Source of the DNA: Prorocentrum cordatum
Lineage: Eukaryota > Sar > Dinophyceae > Prorocentrales > Prorocentraceae
Length of the DNA: 64,000 nucleotides
Direction: 5' to 3'
Assembly: GCA_963575745.1 (NCBI GenBank)
Contig: CAUYUJ010017859.1
Span: 1 to 64,000 of the forward strand
Positions 1-9,987 of this stretch are shown here, piece by piece. Position 1 is the stretch's first letter, and the number at the start of each line of letters is the position of its first letter. Position numbers and translations under genes: made by a program. The notes under the pieces are model-generated. The model was not told the DNA's origin. It ran no database searches and was given only the letters and a program-made list of their open reading frames with translations.

Positions 1-85
1 ATCGGGGGAAGTGCCCTCTCCAAAATGCGGCCGGTGCCGCCTCGTTCGGCGACGGGAATGCGCGATTTCCTGCTGCGGAAACGGG

Positions 86-258
86 AACCGTGAAGGGGCC
101 CTGGGACACACAAATAAGTACACGCAAACAACCGGATTCCCCATAGTTTCTAATATTTTCTGGGTGTTTGTCTTCCCCCCCACTCCCCATACTTTCCCAG
201 ATCTTCTGGGAATCGATGATGAATTGTGTCTGTGTGTGTTTTCCCCCTCCTGAAACCG
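86..258. mobile_element. Element A, copy 1 (163 bp, 5-bp target duplication)
   Basis: The element body is 91-253. It begins TGAAGGGGCCC and ends CTCCTGA. The pentamer AACCG occurs on both sides (86-90 and 254-258). Two more copies with the same ends, almost the same length and their own 5-bp duplications lie at 12,627 and 27,508. The termini are only weakly inverted (TGAAGG against TCAGGAG). It has no coding capacity, so it is a short non-autonomous mobile element of unknown superfamily. Confidence 0.8.
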
Positions 259-293
259 TTAATCCATGTTTGCGATGGCCTGAGTAGCCCCTT

Positions 294-359
294 CCTCCTC
301 CTCCTCCTCCTCCTCCTCCTCCTCCTCCTCCTCCTCCTCCTCCTCCTCCCCCTCCTCCT
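294..359. repeat. (CTC)n microsatellite
   Basis: An almost pure CTC/TCC trinucleotide run lies between element A and the LINE. Confidence 0.95.
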
Positions 360-679
360 AGGCGTGGGCTTGAGCTGGGGCCCCCCAGTGCGTTTTGGCC
401 GCCCGCGCCCAGCTCCCCTGCCCGCGGCCTCGGGCGGGAGCGAACTTCAGACTCACCAGAGCCATCGCGCCATTGGCTGGTGACTGGCACTACCGAGTGG
501 GCTACAGGCTACATCCTCGAGGCCTCTGCGCCACGGAGGATTGCGGCACGTCGCCTAAGAGGGCCTCATCCCCGTCCTGGCACCGTCGGCTTCGGCGTAA
601 GCGAAGTTGGGCAAGAGGGGTTGTGAGGCTTGACACGGCGAAGAGGCTGCTTTCATCACATTACGGGTCTGCTCAGTTC

Positions 680-1648
680 ATGGGGAAGTTGCCCAAGTCT
701 GCAGATCGAGATAATGCGAAGGAACCACGTTGGAGCTGTAAGGCTACTAGGCAGTGCGGTTTCACTCGCAATTTTGCATATAATAAGAGGTGCTACATGT
801 GTGGACGAGATCAGAACGGGCTGCCCGACCCGAATGGGCCGCCAGAGCGAGGTTCACGAGAGAGAGCACCTTCCACACCGAGGCGGCGCAAAGTTGCAGA
901 AGGCGACGCCAAGGACTCAGATGAAGTTGGGCAAGCACGCAAGGCATTGGCCTCCTTGCGTCGCTGTGGCCTACCAGATGAATTTGATCTGGTCGTGCGC
1001 GCCCGTGTTGATCTCACTACAGCGGAGGCTGCTGAGCGGGCACGGCGCACACCAGATGATATGTTGCGCAGCGCTTTGGACCGACAAAGCGCCAAAGGAA
1101 GTGAAGTTGAGCAGCTCAAAGAAAGCATGGACACACTCAAGGAGCAATACGACGCCAAGGTCGAAGAGCACCGTGTCGCCAGTGAGGAGCTCGACAGTAT
1201 CAAGTTGGAGGTGGCTACGGCACGTGCAGCAGTTATGGGCACAGCTCGGCCAGCTCCAGACGGGACGACAGTGTCGGACGCCATGGGCAGGTGGCAGCAG
1301 GTGGTTCTGGGTGCCCCATCGGCGCTTGCAGCAGGGAACCCTCAGGCGGCTCTGGAGTCTCTCGTCGCACACTTCAACCAGCTGCAGGGGGCATGGCAGC
1401 AGATGCAGTTGCAACAAGCGTCACCCCCTCTGCAGCCGCAGGTACCCGCACAAGTTCCTGGACAAGATCAAGTAGACAGGATGATCACACATCATCGAGA
1501 GTGGTTGCTGCATCCTCCTCTTCCCCATACTTTTCTTCTGTCCAAGGTGATGTGGGTGGCGAGAGGCCACTACGTACATCGAGGGCTTCAGCGGCAACAA
1601 ATACCGTGCCCCCAAGGGTACGGCAGGTTCAGTCGTCGCAAGTTTTGA
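680..1648 (+). CDS. LINE ORF1-like protein with zinc finger and coiled coil
   Basis: This is the first open frame of a non-LTR retrotransposon. The frame is open from about 395, but the first ATG is 680, giving 322 residues. Near residues 18-41 a tryptophan precedes C-x5-C-x4-N-x6-C-x2-C, close to the RanBP2-type zinc finger pattern. A charged heptad-like segment at roughly residues 140-187 should form a coiled coil. The protein would bind RNA or self-associate as LINE ORF1 proteins do, which is inference. The last about 60 residues look like out-of-frame translation, while the overlapping ORF2 frame looks coding there. The true junction is probably near 1,450-1,500, by -1 frameshifting or by a mutation that broke a single polyprotein. 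Confidence 0.6.
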   Translation: MGKLPKSADRDNAKEPRWSCKATRQCGFTRNFAYNKRCYMCGRDQNGLPDPNGPPERGSRERAPSTPRRRKVAEGDAKDSDEVGQARKALASLRRCGLPDEFDLVVRARVDLTTAEAAERARRTPDDMLRSALDRQSAKGSEVEQLKESMDTLKEQYDAKVEEHRVASEELDSIKLEVATARAAVMGTARPAPDGTTVSDAMGRWQQVVLGAPSALAAGNPQAALESLVAHFNQLQGAWQQMQLQQASPPLQPQVPAQVPGQDQVDRMITHHREWLLHPPLPHTFLLSKVMWVARGHYVHRGLQRQQIPCPQGYGRFSRRKF

Positions 1649-4452
1649 AGGCGAAGGCCGACAGCAACCCTGAGCGACCACAGCGGCAGGGTCAGTTGTC
1701 GCCCGAAGTGCACACCAACAGTGGCAGACGAGGGCGGCGGGCATGCAAGCATGGCAAGCGTAAGCCCTTCACCGTGGCCACGTTCAACGGTAGTGGATGG
1801 CCTCAACTTCAGGGTTATCTCGATCAATGTCGATCACACTCACTGCTGTTCGTTCAGGAGCACCACTTGGCTGGGAACGCCAGATTGCAAGCGGAGGAAT
1901 GGAGTATCAAACGCGGGTGGCAACCATTTTTGACGGATGCTCGATCAGTGGCGGGAGGTAAGTTCTCGGCTGGGGTGGGAATCTTTGTTCGGTCGCATGT
2001 TGGTGCTACACTACTCGACGCCTTTTTGGACGATCACGTTCTTATTCCATCGCGAGCGGTGGCCATATGGGTGCACACAGGACCAAGGCACGGATTCATT
2101 GCGGCATCCATATATCTTGTGCAAGGGCAGAAGTTTGGTGGTGACAACGCTCGGCATTCAAAAAGATTGGGGCAGTGTCTGAGGTACTATGGTGCGCCCT
2201 TCATCGTCGGTGGTGACTGGAACATGCCTCTTAGTCAAGCTTCGGACGCGCGATATCACGAACGGCTCGTTGGCAGTTTCATAGGCAGCGACGAGGGCAC
2301 GTATCGCGACCCCAAGACAGGCAACTTGACCAACTTAGACTACTTCCTTGTCTCGGAAGGTTTGGCAGCCGCTATGACTAAGGTTCGTGTCACGGGAGGT
2401 TTTCCTGCCCGCAATCATTTTCCTTTGCAGGCTGAGGTTGGCCCTCGGCCACGCGCGCAGCAGGTTTACTCTATCAAAGGACCAGCTATCCTGCCATTGG
2501 GGCCCCATGCGAAACCTGTAGAGCACCAAGATGAGGATGAGGATGGCGAGCTCCTCTTCGACGTGGAACGTGGGGACCCTGGGCACTCCTGGACGCATCT
2601 TATGAGACAGGATGCTCATGATGGTTTCGGGGGCCCCTCAAATCATCAGCAACGGGTTGACCTGATTTGTCAACAGATCTTCAATGGGGTTGAGAGGGAA
2701 TTATTGCCACTATTTCAAGTTGAAGAACCGAATCGTGTTGTAGGGAGGTCTAGTGGCCTCGAATATCGCCATGTCACGGCGGGAGGCGCGCTTGCTCGTT
2801 ACCAGCCAGCAGGCGCAGCATATTCACGTGCACTTCGATTGTTACATCTGAAAGTATCGGACGTACTAATAGCACAGCGTGGCATATATGAACGACGTGT
2901 TCCAGCGCGGCAGCACTTATATGACTTCGTGCGTGGTCGTGGGCGTGATGGGCGTATACGTCGACACATACCACATCATGTGCTAGCAGACATTATATTC
3001 ATTGTTGAGCAAGCATGTGCGCAGCCTGTGCAGTACCACGGGCTCATGCTCGACTTTGTCTGCAATTTCCTTGCTCGCCTGGCCGAAGCTGAAGAACGTC
3101 GGCTTGCCCAAGCACGCTCCAAGCCGCTTGTGAACTGGATGAGGCGTCATCTCACGAGTACCCCTGGGCCCGTTCACAAGTGGGCCAAACCAAAAGGCTG
3201 GAAGGTTGCGCAGGTCAGGACCTCCAAGGGCCTCTCGAGTTTTCCTGGGGACATTGCTGAAGCGCAACGGGACTCATGGGAAACCATATGGGACGGGGGC
3301 CCTGAGCCAGTTGCACACGCAGGAGCAAGTATGTTTCAAGAGGAACCTGGCGAATTTCTTGGGGAGCTCAAAGGCTTACTGGAAGCAGGTCCTCGCCTTC
3401 CCCCACTTACTATAGCAGAATTGCGACAGGCAGCTCTGCGATTTCCGCGACGCACGGCAGTTGGACCAGATTTGTGGAGGCCCAGACACTGGGCTCTGGC
3501 GTCAAACGGCGCCCTCTCTGTGCTTGGATACATGCTTTTCCTGTGCGAGGCATGGGGCTTGTGGCCACAGCTGTTATCGAGGGTACATATCGTTTTACTG
3601 TCCAAACCGTCAGGGGGGTATCGCCCCATTGCCCTACTAACTTCCATATATCGGATATGGGCAAAAGCAATGGTGGAGTTCGTAAGAAAGTGGGCCAGTC
3701 AATTAAACCGACCCTGGATAGCCCTTGGAGCTCAGAAGTCGACTACAGATGTGGCCGCACGTATTCTGGTTCAGAGCGAGGCTGGAGGCTCGCTCGCTGG
3801 TGACACTCGAGTAAGTGTTCACAGCATTGTGGACGTCGAGAAATGCTTCGACCGAATTTCATGGGCACTCCTGATTGCAGCGGGGCGAGCGCATGGTTTT
3901 CCTGGGCAACTCATGGTTTTGGCCGTCAGAATGTATATGAGTGTCAGGAGGCTTCCCTGGGATGGTTGTTTTTCGACGCAGGTTCATGCAAGACAGGGAG
4001 TGCTACCAGGATGTGCCTTCGCCATGTTTTGCTTGCAATGCGTCATGCTCACGCCGTTCGACTCGTTATATGCACACACATCGCATATCTCGCGCTCGTT
4101 GCATGTGTACGCTGATGACATTACGGTATCTATTATATGTTCATTGCCCAGCATAGTTTCATCGGCTAGCAAAGTCTTACGCATACTGGCTCGCCTGCTC
4201 GCGCAGTTGGGTTTACCACCAGCAAGGAACAAGATGAGTATTGCGTCCAGCATACCTGAAGTGGCTCGACGTGTGGCGGCACGGCTGCACAAATTTGGTT
4301 ATGCCTATCGGAGTGCCTTGGAGGTTCTTGGGATCGAGGTGGCCTCAGGGAGGCCCCTTAAGTACCGTCGGCTTCGTGGACGGGTCTCGGTTGCCTCGAA
4401 ACGAGTTCCTCGGCTTTCGAAAATTCGGAAAGCGGGACCCATCGTCTGCTAG
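1393..4452 (+). CDS. LINE ORF2, endonuclease plus reverse transcriptase part (ends at in-frame TAG)
   Basis: First ATG of this frame is 1393 (the frame is open from before 1291). The endonuclease/exonuclease/phosphatase domain spans about 1770-2440: VQEHH with the metal-binding Glu at 1858, GDWN at 2215-2223, LDYFL near 2335 and a terminal NHFPL at 2413. The reverse transcriptase follows with GGYRPIAL near 3615, VEKCFDR (catalytic Asp at 3850), RQGVLPGC near 3990 and the YADD box at 4108-4119. These motifs are intact and in order. The frame is closed by TAG at 4450-4452, but the same frame reopens at once and reaches RNase H. The stop is therefore read as a nonsense mutation in an old copy, unless it is read through. 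This is an APE-type LINE, probably of a dinoflagellate-specific clade. Confidence 0.85.
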   Translation: MAADAVATSVTPSAAAGTRTSSWTRSSRQDDHTSSRVVAASSSSPYFSSVQGDVGGERPLRTSRASAATNTVPPRVRQVQSSQVLKAKADSNPERPQRQGQLSPEVHTNSGRRGRRACKHGKRKPFTVATFNGSGWPQLQGYLDQCRSHSLLFVQEHHLAGNARLQAEEWSIKRGWQPFLTDARSVAGGKFSAGVGIFVRSHVGATLLDAFLDDHVLIPSRAVAIWVHTGPRHGFIAASIYLVQGQKFGGDNARHSKRLGQCLRYYGAPFIVGGDWNMPLSQASDARYHERLVGSFIGSDEGTYRDPKTGNLTNLDYFLVSEGLAAAMTKVRVTGGFPARNHFPLQAEVGPRPRAQQVYSIKGPAILPLGPHAKPVEHQDEDEDGELLFDVERGDPGHSWTHLMRQDAHDGFGGPSNHQQRVDLICQQIFNGVERELLPLFQVEEPNRVVGRSSGLEYRHVTAGGALARYQPAGAAYSRALRLLHLKVSDVLIAQRGIYERRVPARQHLYDFVRGRGRDGRIRRHIPHHVLADIIFIVEQACAQPVQYHGLMLDFVCNFLARLAEAEERRLAQARSKPLVNWMRRHLTSTPGPVHKWAKPKGWKVAQVRTSKGLSSFPGDIAEAQRDSWETIWDGGPEPVAHAGASMFQEEPGEFLGELKGLLEAGPRLPPLTIAELRQAALRFPRRTAVGPDLWRPRHWALASNGALSVLGYMLFLCEAWGLWPQLLSRVHIVLLSKPSGGYRPIALLTSIYRIWAKAMVEFVRKWASQLNRPWIALGAQKSTTDVAARILVQSEAGGSLAGDTRVSVHSIVDVEKCFDRISWALLIAAGRAHGFPGQLMVLAVRMYMSVRRLPWDGCFSTQVHARQGVLPGCAFAMFCLQCVMLTPFDSLYAHTSHISRSLHVYADDITVSIICSLPSIVSSASKVLRILARLLAQLGLPPARNKMSIASSIPEVARRVAARLHKFGYAYRSALEVLGIEVASGRPLKYRRLRGRVSVASKRVPRLSKIRKAGPIVC

Positions 4453-5979
4453 TTTGTCCGACAGGCATTACCCAGTGCAATGGGATATGGATTAGGAGTA
4501 CATGGGGCGCCACCGCAGTTGGTAGCCAAGATGCGCTCTGTGTGTCGCTCGTGCTGGTATACACCTGGGTCGACCACCTCGGCCTGGCTGACGAGTTGCC
4601 TTCAAGGCACAGTACTGTCCGACCCACAGGTCCAGGCCTGGACAGCCCCTCTTGTACAGTGGGCTATGCTTTGTCGGGACGTTGTGGTGACTCGTGAGGA
4701 GCTCCAGAGGGCCTGGAAGGCGCAGATCCAGAAGGTCTACTGGGCCACTCATCCCTGGAAACATGTTTCGGGTCCTGCTGGGGCTATGCTTTTATCCTTA
4801 AAGGCCTTGAAATGGACCTCAAGCTCGGCATTTGTCTGGAAGACCGACATCGGGGACATCTTGGACCTCGGGACTTCTGCGCCGTCCACGGTTCGGGAAT
4901 TAGGTCAGGCTGCTGCGCTCAGGAGGCTTTGGGAGTCCTGGGCAGCTCGAGTTAACCCTGCTGATGACGTTGGCATGGCCCCCAAGCAGCCACTCGGGTA
5001 CTGGATTGAACTCGTCGTTGACCTGTTGAAGAGATACAAGGGGGACGAATTTGACGAATCCTCAGAGGGTGAAGGTGCTGATTCTGACGGCGACGAGCCA
5101 CAGGATACTAGCAGGACTCCCTGGGCCCCTTCGTTTAACGAGGCGGCGATGCTACGTGCCTCCGTAGGTGGCGGCATGTGGTCCCCGTCACGGCTTCAAG
5201 CATGTGGATATGTTGATCGCGCTGACTGTATGGCGTGCCCGTCCACGGCTTGCACTACCCATCATATATTGTGGGAATGTATTGGCAGTAGCGGCGAAAG
5301 GATACGTCACCTCTCGGATTTAGACGACCGAGGGCTTCCTCGCAAAGAAGTTGGGCCCTGGTTCTGGGATCGAGGATTATGCCCCCGCAGTTGTTTTCCA
5401 CCAGTGCCGCCGAAGGATCACCCGGGCAGGTGGATTGTCAAATACGGTACAGCAGATATGGCTAGTGGTGTCATATTTACTGATGGGGCCTGTCACAAGT
5501 TCTGGTACTGGCCCGAAGCGTCTCGTGCGGGATGGGGGGTTGCTAAGTTGGTGGATGATAAGATTGATCTACTAGGTTATGGTGCTCTCCCTGGGCCTCT
5601 GCAGTCCTCACCGCGGTCTGAGCTATATGCCTTCTTGCAGGTTTTGCAGATAGCCGTCTTGCCTATACTAGTATACTCAGATTATAAGGGCCTGATCGAA
5701 GGCCTCACCTGGGGACCTCATTGGTGTAGACACCCTTCTAGGCCCAATGTGGATCTTTGGGACCTAATTTGGACCAAGATCGACGATCTAGGAGGCCTCT
5801 CGGATAGTTTAGAAGTTCGACGCGTGCGAGGGCACCAGCGAGGCATGGACGTCTTGGCGCGGGGGAACCGATGGGCCGACTTTGGGGCGACCAGGGGGCG
5901 GGATTTGCACTCGGTTCCCCGACGGCATGTCAAGGCCATGCGGATTGCTCTGAAGTCTGTTCGGTCGGTTTTGAAATGA
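4453..5979 (+). CDS. LINE ORF2 continuation: thumb, zinc knuckle and RNase H
   Basis: Same frame as the reverse transcriptase, separated from it by one TAG; the first ATG here is 4480. At 5227-5280 Cys-x2-Cys followed by His and Cys resembles the zinc-binding segment found after many LINE reverse transcriptases. RNase HI motifs are complete: FTDGAC (Asp at 5482), RSELYAF (Glu near 5620), VYSDYKG (Asp near 5680) and WADFGA (Asp near 5878). All four acidic catalytic residues are present. An Asp/Glu-rich linker lies near 5045-5110. The frame ends with TGA at 5977 and again reopens in the same frame. Confidence 0.8.
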   Translation, partial: FVRQALPSAMGYGLGVHGAPPQLVAKMRSVCRSCWYTPGSTTSAWLTSCLQGTVLSDPQVQAWTAPLVQWAMLCRDVVVTREELQRAWKAQIQKVYWATHPWKHVSGPAGAMLLSLKALKWTSSSAFVWKTDIGDILDLGTSAPSTVRELGQAAALRRLWESWAARVNPADDVGMAPKQPLGYWIELVVDLLKRYKGDEFDESSEGEGADSDGDEPQDTSRTPWAPSFNEAAMLRASVGGGMWSPSRLQACGYVDRADCMACPSTACTTHHILWECIGSSGERIRHLSDLDDRGLPRKEVGPWFWDRGLCPRSCFPPVPPKDHPGRWIVKYGTADMASGVIFTDGACHKFWYWPEASRAGWGVAKLVDDKIDLLGYGALPGPLQSSPRSELYAFLQVLQIAVLPILVYSDYKGLIEGLTWGPHWCRHPSRPNVDLWDLIWTKIDDLGGLSDSLEVRRVRGHQRGMDVLARGNRWADFGATRGRDLHSVPRRHVKAMRIALKSVRSVLK

Positions 5980-6867
5980 CAGGTTGAAGCGTTGTTGGCC
6001 TTCGCGGCACATGGACGCGCCACCACTGTGCCGCGACGGGGCAAGAAGCCCACTCAGGCCAGGCAGACCAAGAGTGAAGCTGACCCCACCCCCCCTCCCT
6101 CCCACCTGGCTCACGCCTTCTCGCAAGTGCCGAAGCGCCTCATTTGGAGGTGCAATTTCTGCATGAAAGGTGCCGCGGCCAAGAGAGCGAGGGATCGTCT
6201 ATCTCGTATAGCTTGTGTTGCTCGTGTCCTGGCGTCGAGGTCTTTCGACATGAGTTCGAGGGAGCCCCCGCGGATGGAGGGATGTGTCGCTGGTGACCAG
6301 GCCAATGCAGACTCCCCTCAAGATCCCACGGGCCCAGCCAGTGACCTGCAGGATGCCCCCACTAAGCGAATAGGTGATTTTCTGGCTCGCTCAGGCTCGT
6401 CTGATGATAGGGACGTGAGGCCGCGTGCCACTTTTGCCCCAATTCAACGTGTCTTGGCTCCAGATGCCGATGAGCTGGCCTTGGCACAGAGGCAGATCCT
6501 GGAGCCAAACTCTAAACGCAGGAAGATGGGCAGGCCCGCGCTGGCCGAGTCTACTGTCCCTGCGTGTCCGCTGCCCGCGTCTGGTATCGTCGGGCACTTA
6601 TGTGCGCGTGGCCACCGATGTTGGGTCAGCCCAGGGCAGGTTGTTCTGTGCATTAAGTGCGGCTTTTACACTACTGGAGTTGCAGGCCACTTGCTCCTGG
6701 ATTGCGCTGTCCTTCAAGGTTTGTCGGAGAGGGCTGCCCGCAACAGGAAGTTATTTTTGGAAGGCCTTCACCCAGCTGACGAGGGCGCCACCAGCAGCCG
6801 TCGAATTCCCGTTGCTCGTCCATTGCTCGCCAGTGATCCAGAGGTCACATGGCTAAGGCTGGGATGA
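5980..6867 (+). CDS. LINE ORF2 C-terminal Cys/His domain (in frame after TGA)
   Basis: The frame of ORF2 stays open from 5980 to the stop at 6867 with no internal stop; there is no ATG at its start. It carries CNFC near 6153 and a second cluster near 6600-6710 with the pattern C-x4-H ... C-x2-C ... H-x4-C. A Cys/His tail after RNase H fits a polyprotein end, so I read 1393-6867 as one ORF2 broken by two stops rather than three genes. The domain family is not named here, and a DNA- or RNA-binding role is inference. Confidence 0.55.
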   Translation, partial: QVEALLAFAAHGRATTVPRRGKKPTQARQTKSEADPTPPPSHLAHAFSQVPKRLIWRCNFCMKGAAAKRARDRLSRIACVARVLASRSFDMSSREPPRMEGCVAGDQANADSPQDPTGPASDLQDAPTKRIGDFLARSGSSDDRDVRPRATFAPIQRVLAPDADELALAQRQILEPNSKRRKMGRPALAESTVPACPLPASGIVGHLCARGHRCWVSPGQVVLCIKCGFYTTGVAGHLLLDCAVLQGLSERAARNRKLFLEGLHPADEGATSSRRIPVARPLLASDPEVTWLRLG

Positions 6868-7278
6868 GCTGCCTATGTTTGAGCCCGTTTCTGGTTTCTG
6901 GTCTCGGGGCTCCTTGGGCTTTCTTTCTGGGCGGCCCCCTGCCGCTTCGGCCCTGGGAAACTCTTGGTTGGCCAATTCGCTTGTGTTTTGTTTGGCCTGG
7001 CGGGGCGGACGGTCGGAGCGGCGGTGCGCGCGGCCGCCCCGCGGCCCCCGCGTGGCGGTTCCTGCTCATCTTCCTCCACAGCAGGCGCGCCCACGCGCGC
7101 CGCCCGCCGCTGTGCTTCGCCGCCGCCGCCGCCAGGCCCGTTTGCTCTGGAGTGCTCAACCGTGATCCCTTGGGTGGGTTGAGCCTCGTCCCTAGAGCGC
7201 AGGGGAGGCCTCTTGGGCTCGCCCCATTCTGCTGTGGCCGTCGGCGCCCTGCGCGACGGTGTCCAGTCAGTGCCGTAT
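6868..7278. other. GC-rich 3' flank of the LINE
   Basis: No gene or repeat family recognised. The 3' end of the LINE must lie here, but no poly(A) or target duplication could be identified. Open frames on both strands reflect high GC. Confidence 0.4.
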
Positions 7279-7440
7279 CCTCCCCCTCCTCCTCCTCCTC
7301 CTCCTCCTCCTCCTGCTCCTCCTCCTCCTCGTTTTCCTCCTCCTCGTTGTCCTCCTCCTCGTTTTCCTCGTTTTCCTCCTCCTCCTCCTCCTCCTCCTCC
7401 TCCTCCTCCTCCTCCTCCTCCTCCTCCCCCTGCCTCCCCT
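7279..7440. repeat. (CTC)n microsatellite with CTCGTTTTC interruptions
   Basis: A long run of CTC units, interrupted by several CGTTTTCC and CGTTGTCC variants. Confidence 0.95.
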
Positions 7441-7515
7441 CGCTAGTCCACGCCCCCCCGAGCCGTTTTTGCGGCGCCGCCCGATCCTCGGTCCCTGATG
7501 CTCGAGCCTCGGCCT

Positions 7516-8688
7516 CCCGACCACTCTGCGTGCAAGACCTGTACAGTCAAAACGTCGTGGTAAGGACGTTGGGTAAGGACGCAAGACCCTTGGAGGCTGA
7601 AGTTGGGATCTTTTTTGGGCGGCGGCGGCCAGTGAAAACGGCAAAGGACGGGCCACAGAGGCAAGGACACGAGGGTACCCTGGATGAAGGCGCGCGCCCT
7701 TACTAGGCGCGTTGACTGTACTGCAGCTTGGGGGTTCGGGCACCCGTCCCCGGAGAGCCGAGGAGCACTGGCGATGGACAAAAATCGGGCCCCTGCCTCT
7801 TCCTCCTCCGCCTCTCCCATCTTCTCCTCCTCCTCCTCCTCCTCGTCCACCCCCTCCTCTTCCTCCTCCTCCTCCTCCTCCAGCCTCCTCCTCCTCCTCC
7901 GCCTCATCCTCCTCATCCTCCTCTCTTCCTTCTCCTTGTGAATAGCTCCTCCCTGTCGCACCCCAGGCCAGTCGAAAGAGCGGGCCAGAAGCCCGAATTT
8001 GCTCCACATCCAGTGCGCCTCGGCCTTGCGGCGCCCCTTCCACGAACAATCAAGACGCCCTGGATATGGATATCCGCCGGCCCCCTTGCGGGGCCATCAG
8101 GCCCGACCACTCTGCGGGCAAGACTTGTACAGTCAAAACGTATATTAAGGACGCGTGGTAAGGACGCAAGACCCTTGGAGGCTGAAGTTGGGATCTTGTT
8201 TGGGCGGCGGCGGCCAGTGAAAACGGCAAAGGACGGGCCACAGAGGCAAGGACACGAGGGTACCCTGGATGAAGGCGCGCGCCCTTACTAGGCGCGTTGA
8301 CTGTACTGCAGCTTGGGGGTTCGGGCACCCGTCCCCGGAGAGCCGAGGAGCACTGGCGATGGACAAAAATCGGGCCCCTGCCTCTTCCTCCTCCGCCTCT
8401 CCCATCTTCTCCTCCTCCTCCTCCTCGTCCACCCCCTCCTCTTCCTCCTCCTCCTCCTCCTCCAGCCTCCTCCTCCTCCTCCTCCGCCTCATCCTCCTCA
8501 TCCTCCTCTCTTCCTTCTCCTTGTGAATAGCTCCTCCCTGTCGCACCCCAGGCCAGTCGAAAGGGCGGGCTAGAGGCCCGAATTTGCTCCACATCCAGTG
8601 CGCCTCGGCCTTGCGGCGCCCCTTCCACGAAAAATCAAGACGCCCTGGATATGGATATCCGCCGGCCCCCTTGCGGGGGGGCCATCAG
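7516..8688. repeat. Direct tandem duplication of a 585-bp unit
   Basis: Unit 1 is 7516-8100 and unit 2 is 8102-8688. Both run from CCCGACCACTCTGCG to GGGGCCATCAG and are nearly identical over their whole length. Differences are a few CTC units inside the embedded (TCC)n tract (7800-7935, 8385-8525), small indels near 7560 and 8140, and scattered substitutions. High identity implies a recent event. No coding function is supported; open frames on the minus strand are Glu-rich translations of the CTC tract. Confidence 0.95.
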
Positions 8689-8944
8689 GCTGTGAGGGTT
8701 AAGCTTGCTGCTCCCTGCACCAGTTCCAGTTTCCAGTTTCCATTGTTACAGTACTGTTTTCTGCTTTCTACTGTAAATTGTTACTGTCCGCGCGAGGGGG
8801 GGGGAGCCGAAAACTGCCCTGGTTAGCGACCCCCGGGAGGGTTCTCAGAATTCCTGAGGGTGTAACATGATGGACCCACGAACCCGGAAAGGGATATAGA
8901 CATGTGGAGCATGGACACGTTTTCACGATACCCAACTGGGCAAC

Positions 8945-9064
8945 ACCTCACGAAACATCCCACGAGACACTTCACGAAACATCCCACGAGACACCTCACG
9001 AAACATTCCACGAGACACCTCACGAAACATTCCACGAGACACACCCCACGAAACATTCCACGAC
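8945..9064. repeat. 24-bp tandem repeat, five copies
   Basis: Unit ACCTCACGAAACATCCCACG plus AGAC, repeated five times with single-base changes. Confidence 0.9.
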
Positions 9065-9099
9065 GACAGGCAACCACTCAACCAAGGCGGGTGGTCGTG

Positions 9100-9802
9100 C
9101 GGAGTGGTCTGCTGGGGTGGTCGGCTGGGGGTGGTCGTGCTGGGGCGGTGGTCGTGCTGGGGGCGTGGTCGTGCTGGGGCGTGGTCGTGCTGGGGCGTGG
9201 TCGTGCTGGGGTGTGGTCGTGCTGTGGTGAGGTCGTGCTGGGGTGTGGTCGTGCTGGGGTGTGGTCTTGCTTGCTGGGGTGGGGTCGTGCTGGGGTGGGG
9301 TCCTGCTGGGGTGTGGTCGTGCTGGGGTGTGGTCGTGCTGGGGTGGGGTCGTGCTTGGGTGGGGTCGTGCTGGGGTGTGGTCGTTCTGGGGTGTGGTCGT
9401 GCTGGGGTGTGGTCGTGCTAGGGTGGGGTCGTGCTGGGGTGGGGTCGTGCTGGGGTGTGGTCGTGCTGGGGTGTGGTCGTGCTGGGGTGTGGTCGTGCTG
9501 GGGCGTGGTCGTGCTGGGGTGGGGTCGTGCTGGGGTGGGGTCGTGCTGGGGTGTGGTCGTGCTGGGGTGGTCCGCACCCTGTGATTTATCGATCGGGTCG
9601 TGCTGGGGTGTGGTCGTGCTGGTGCTGGGGTGTGGTCGTGCTGGGGTGTGGTCGTGCTGGGGTGTGGTCGTGCTGGGGTGTGGTCGTGCTGGGGTGTGGT
9701 CGTGCTGGGGCGTGGTCGTGCTGGGCGTGGTCGTGCTGGGGTGTGGTCATGCTGGAGTGTGGTCGTGCTGAGGTGTCCCGCACCCTGTGATTTATCGATC
9801 GG
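9100..9802. repeat. 16-bp minisatellite, about 40 copies, in two blocks
   Basis: Unit GTGGTCGTGCTGGGGT with few variants. Both blocks end with the same non-repeat tail (CCGCACCCTGTGATTTATCG plus ATCGGG) at 9572-9597 and 9778-9803, so the array has a higher-order structure. Valine/cysteine-rich frames across it are artefacts. Confidence 0.95.
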
Positions 9803-9837
9803 GATTTCAAAAACAAGCGTTTCGCCTGAGACATCCT

Positions 9838-9915
9838 CAAATTTTAATCCGCCGGCCTCCTTCGACCTTGATATTTATCAGGGAAAGAATCCGCCGGCCT
9901 CCTTCAAGTTGGGCA
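9838..9915. repeat. Short duplicated motif
   Basis: AATCCGCCGGCCTCCTTC occurs twice, about 50 bp apart. Confidence 0.6.
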
Positions 9916-9987
9916 CCGGGGACATGTTTACATAGAAAAAGAGAACCCTGGGCCTGCGCCCTTTCCGAAAAAAATTGACACCCCGAA

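Noticed and set aside
8902-9840. Val/Cys/Trp-rich frames of 100-290 codons
   Set aside because: Translation of the 16-bp minisatellite in three frames.
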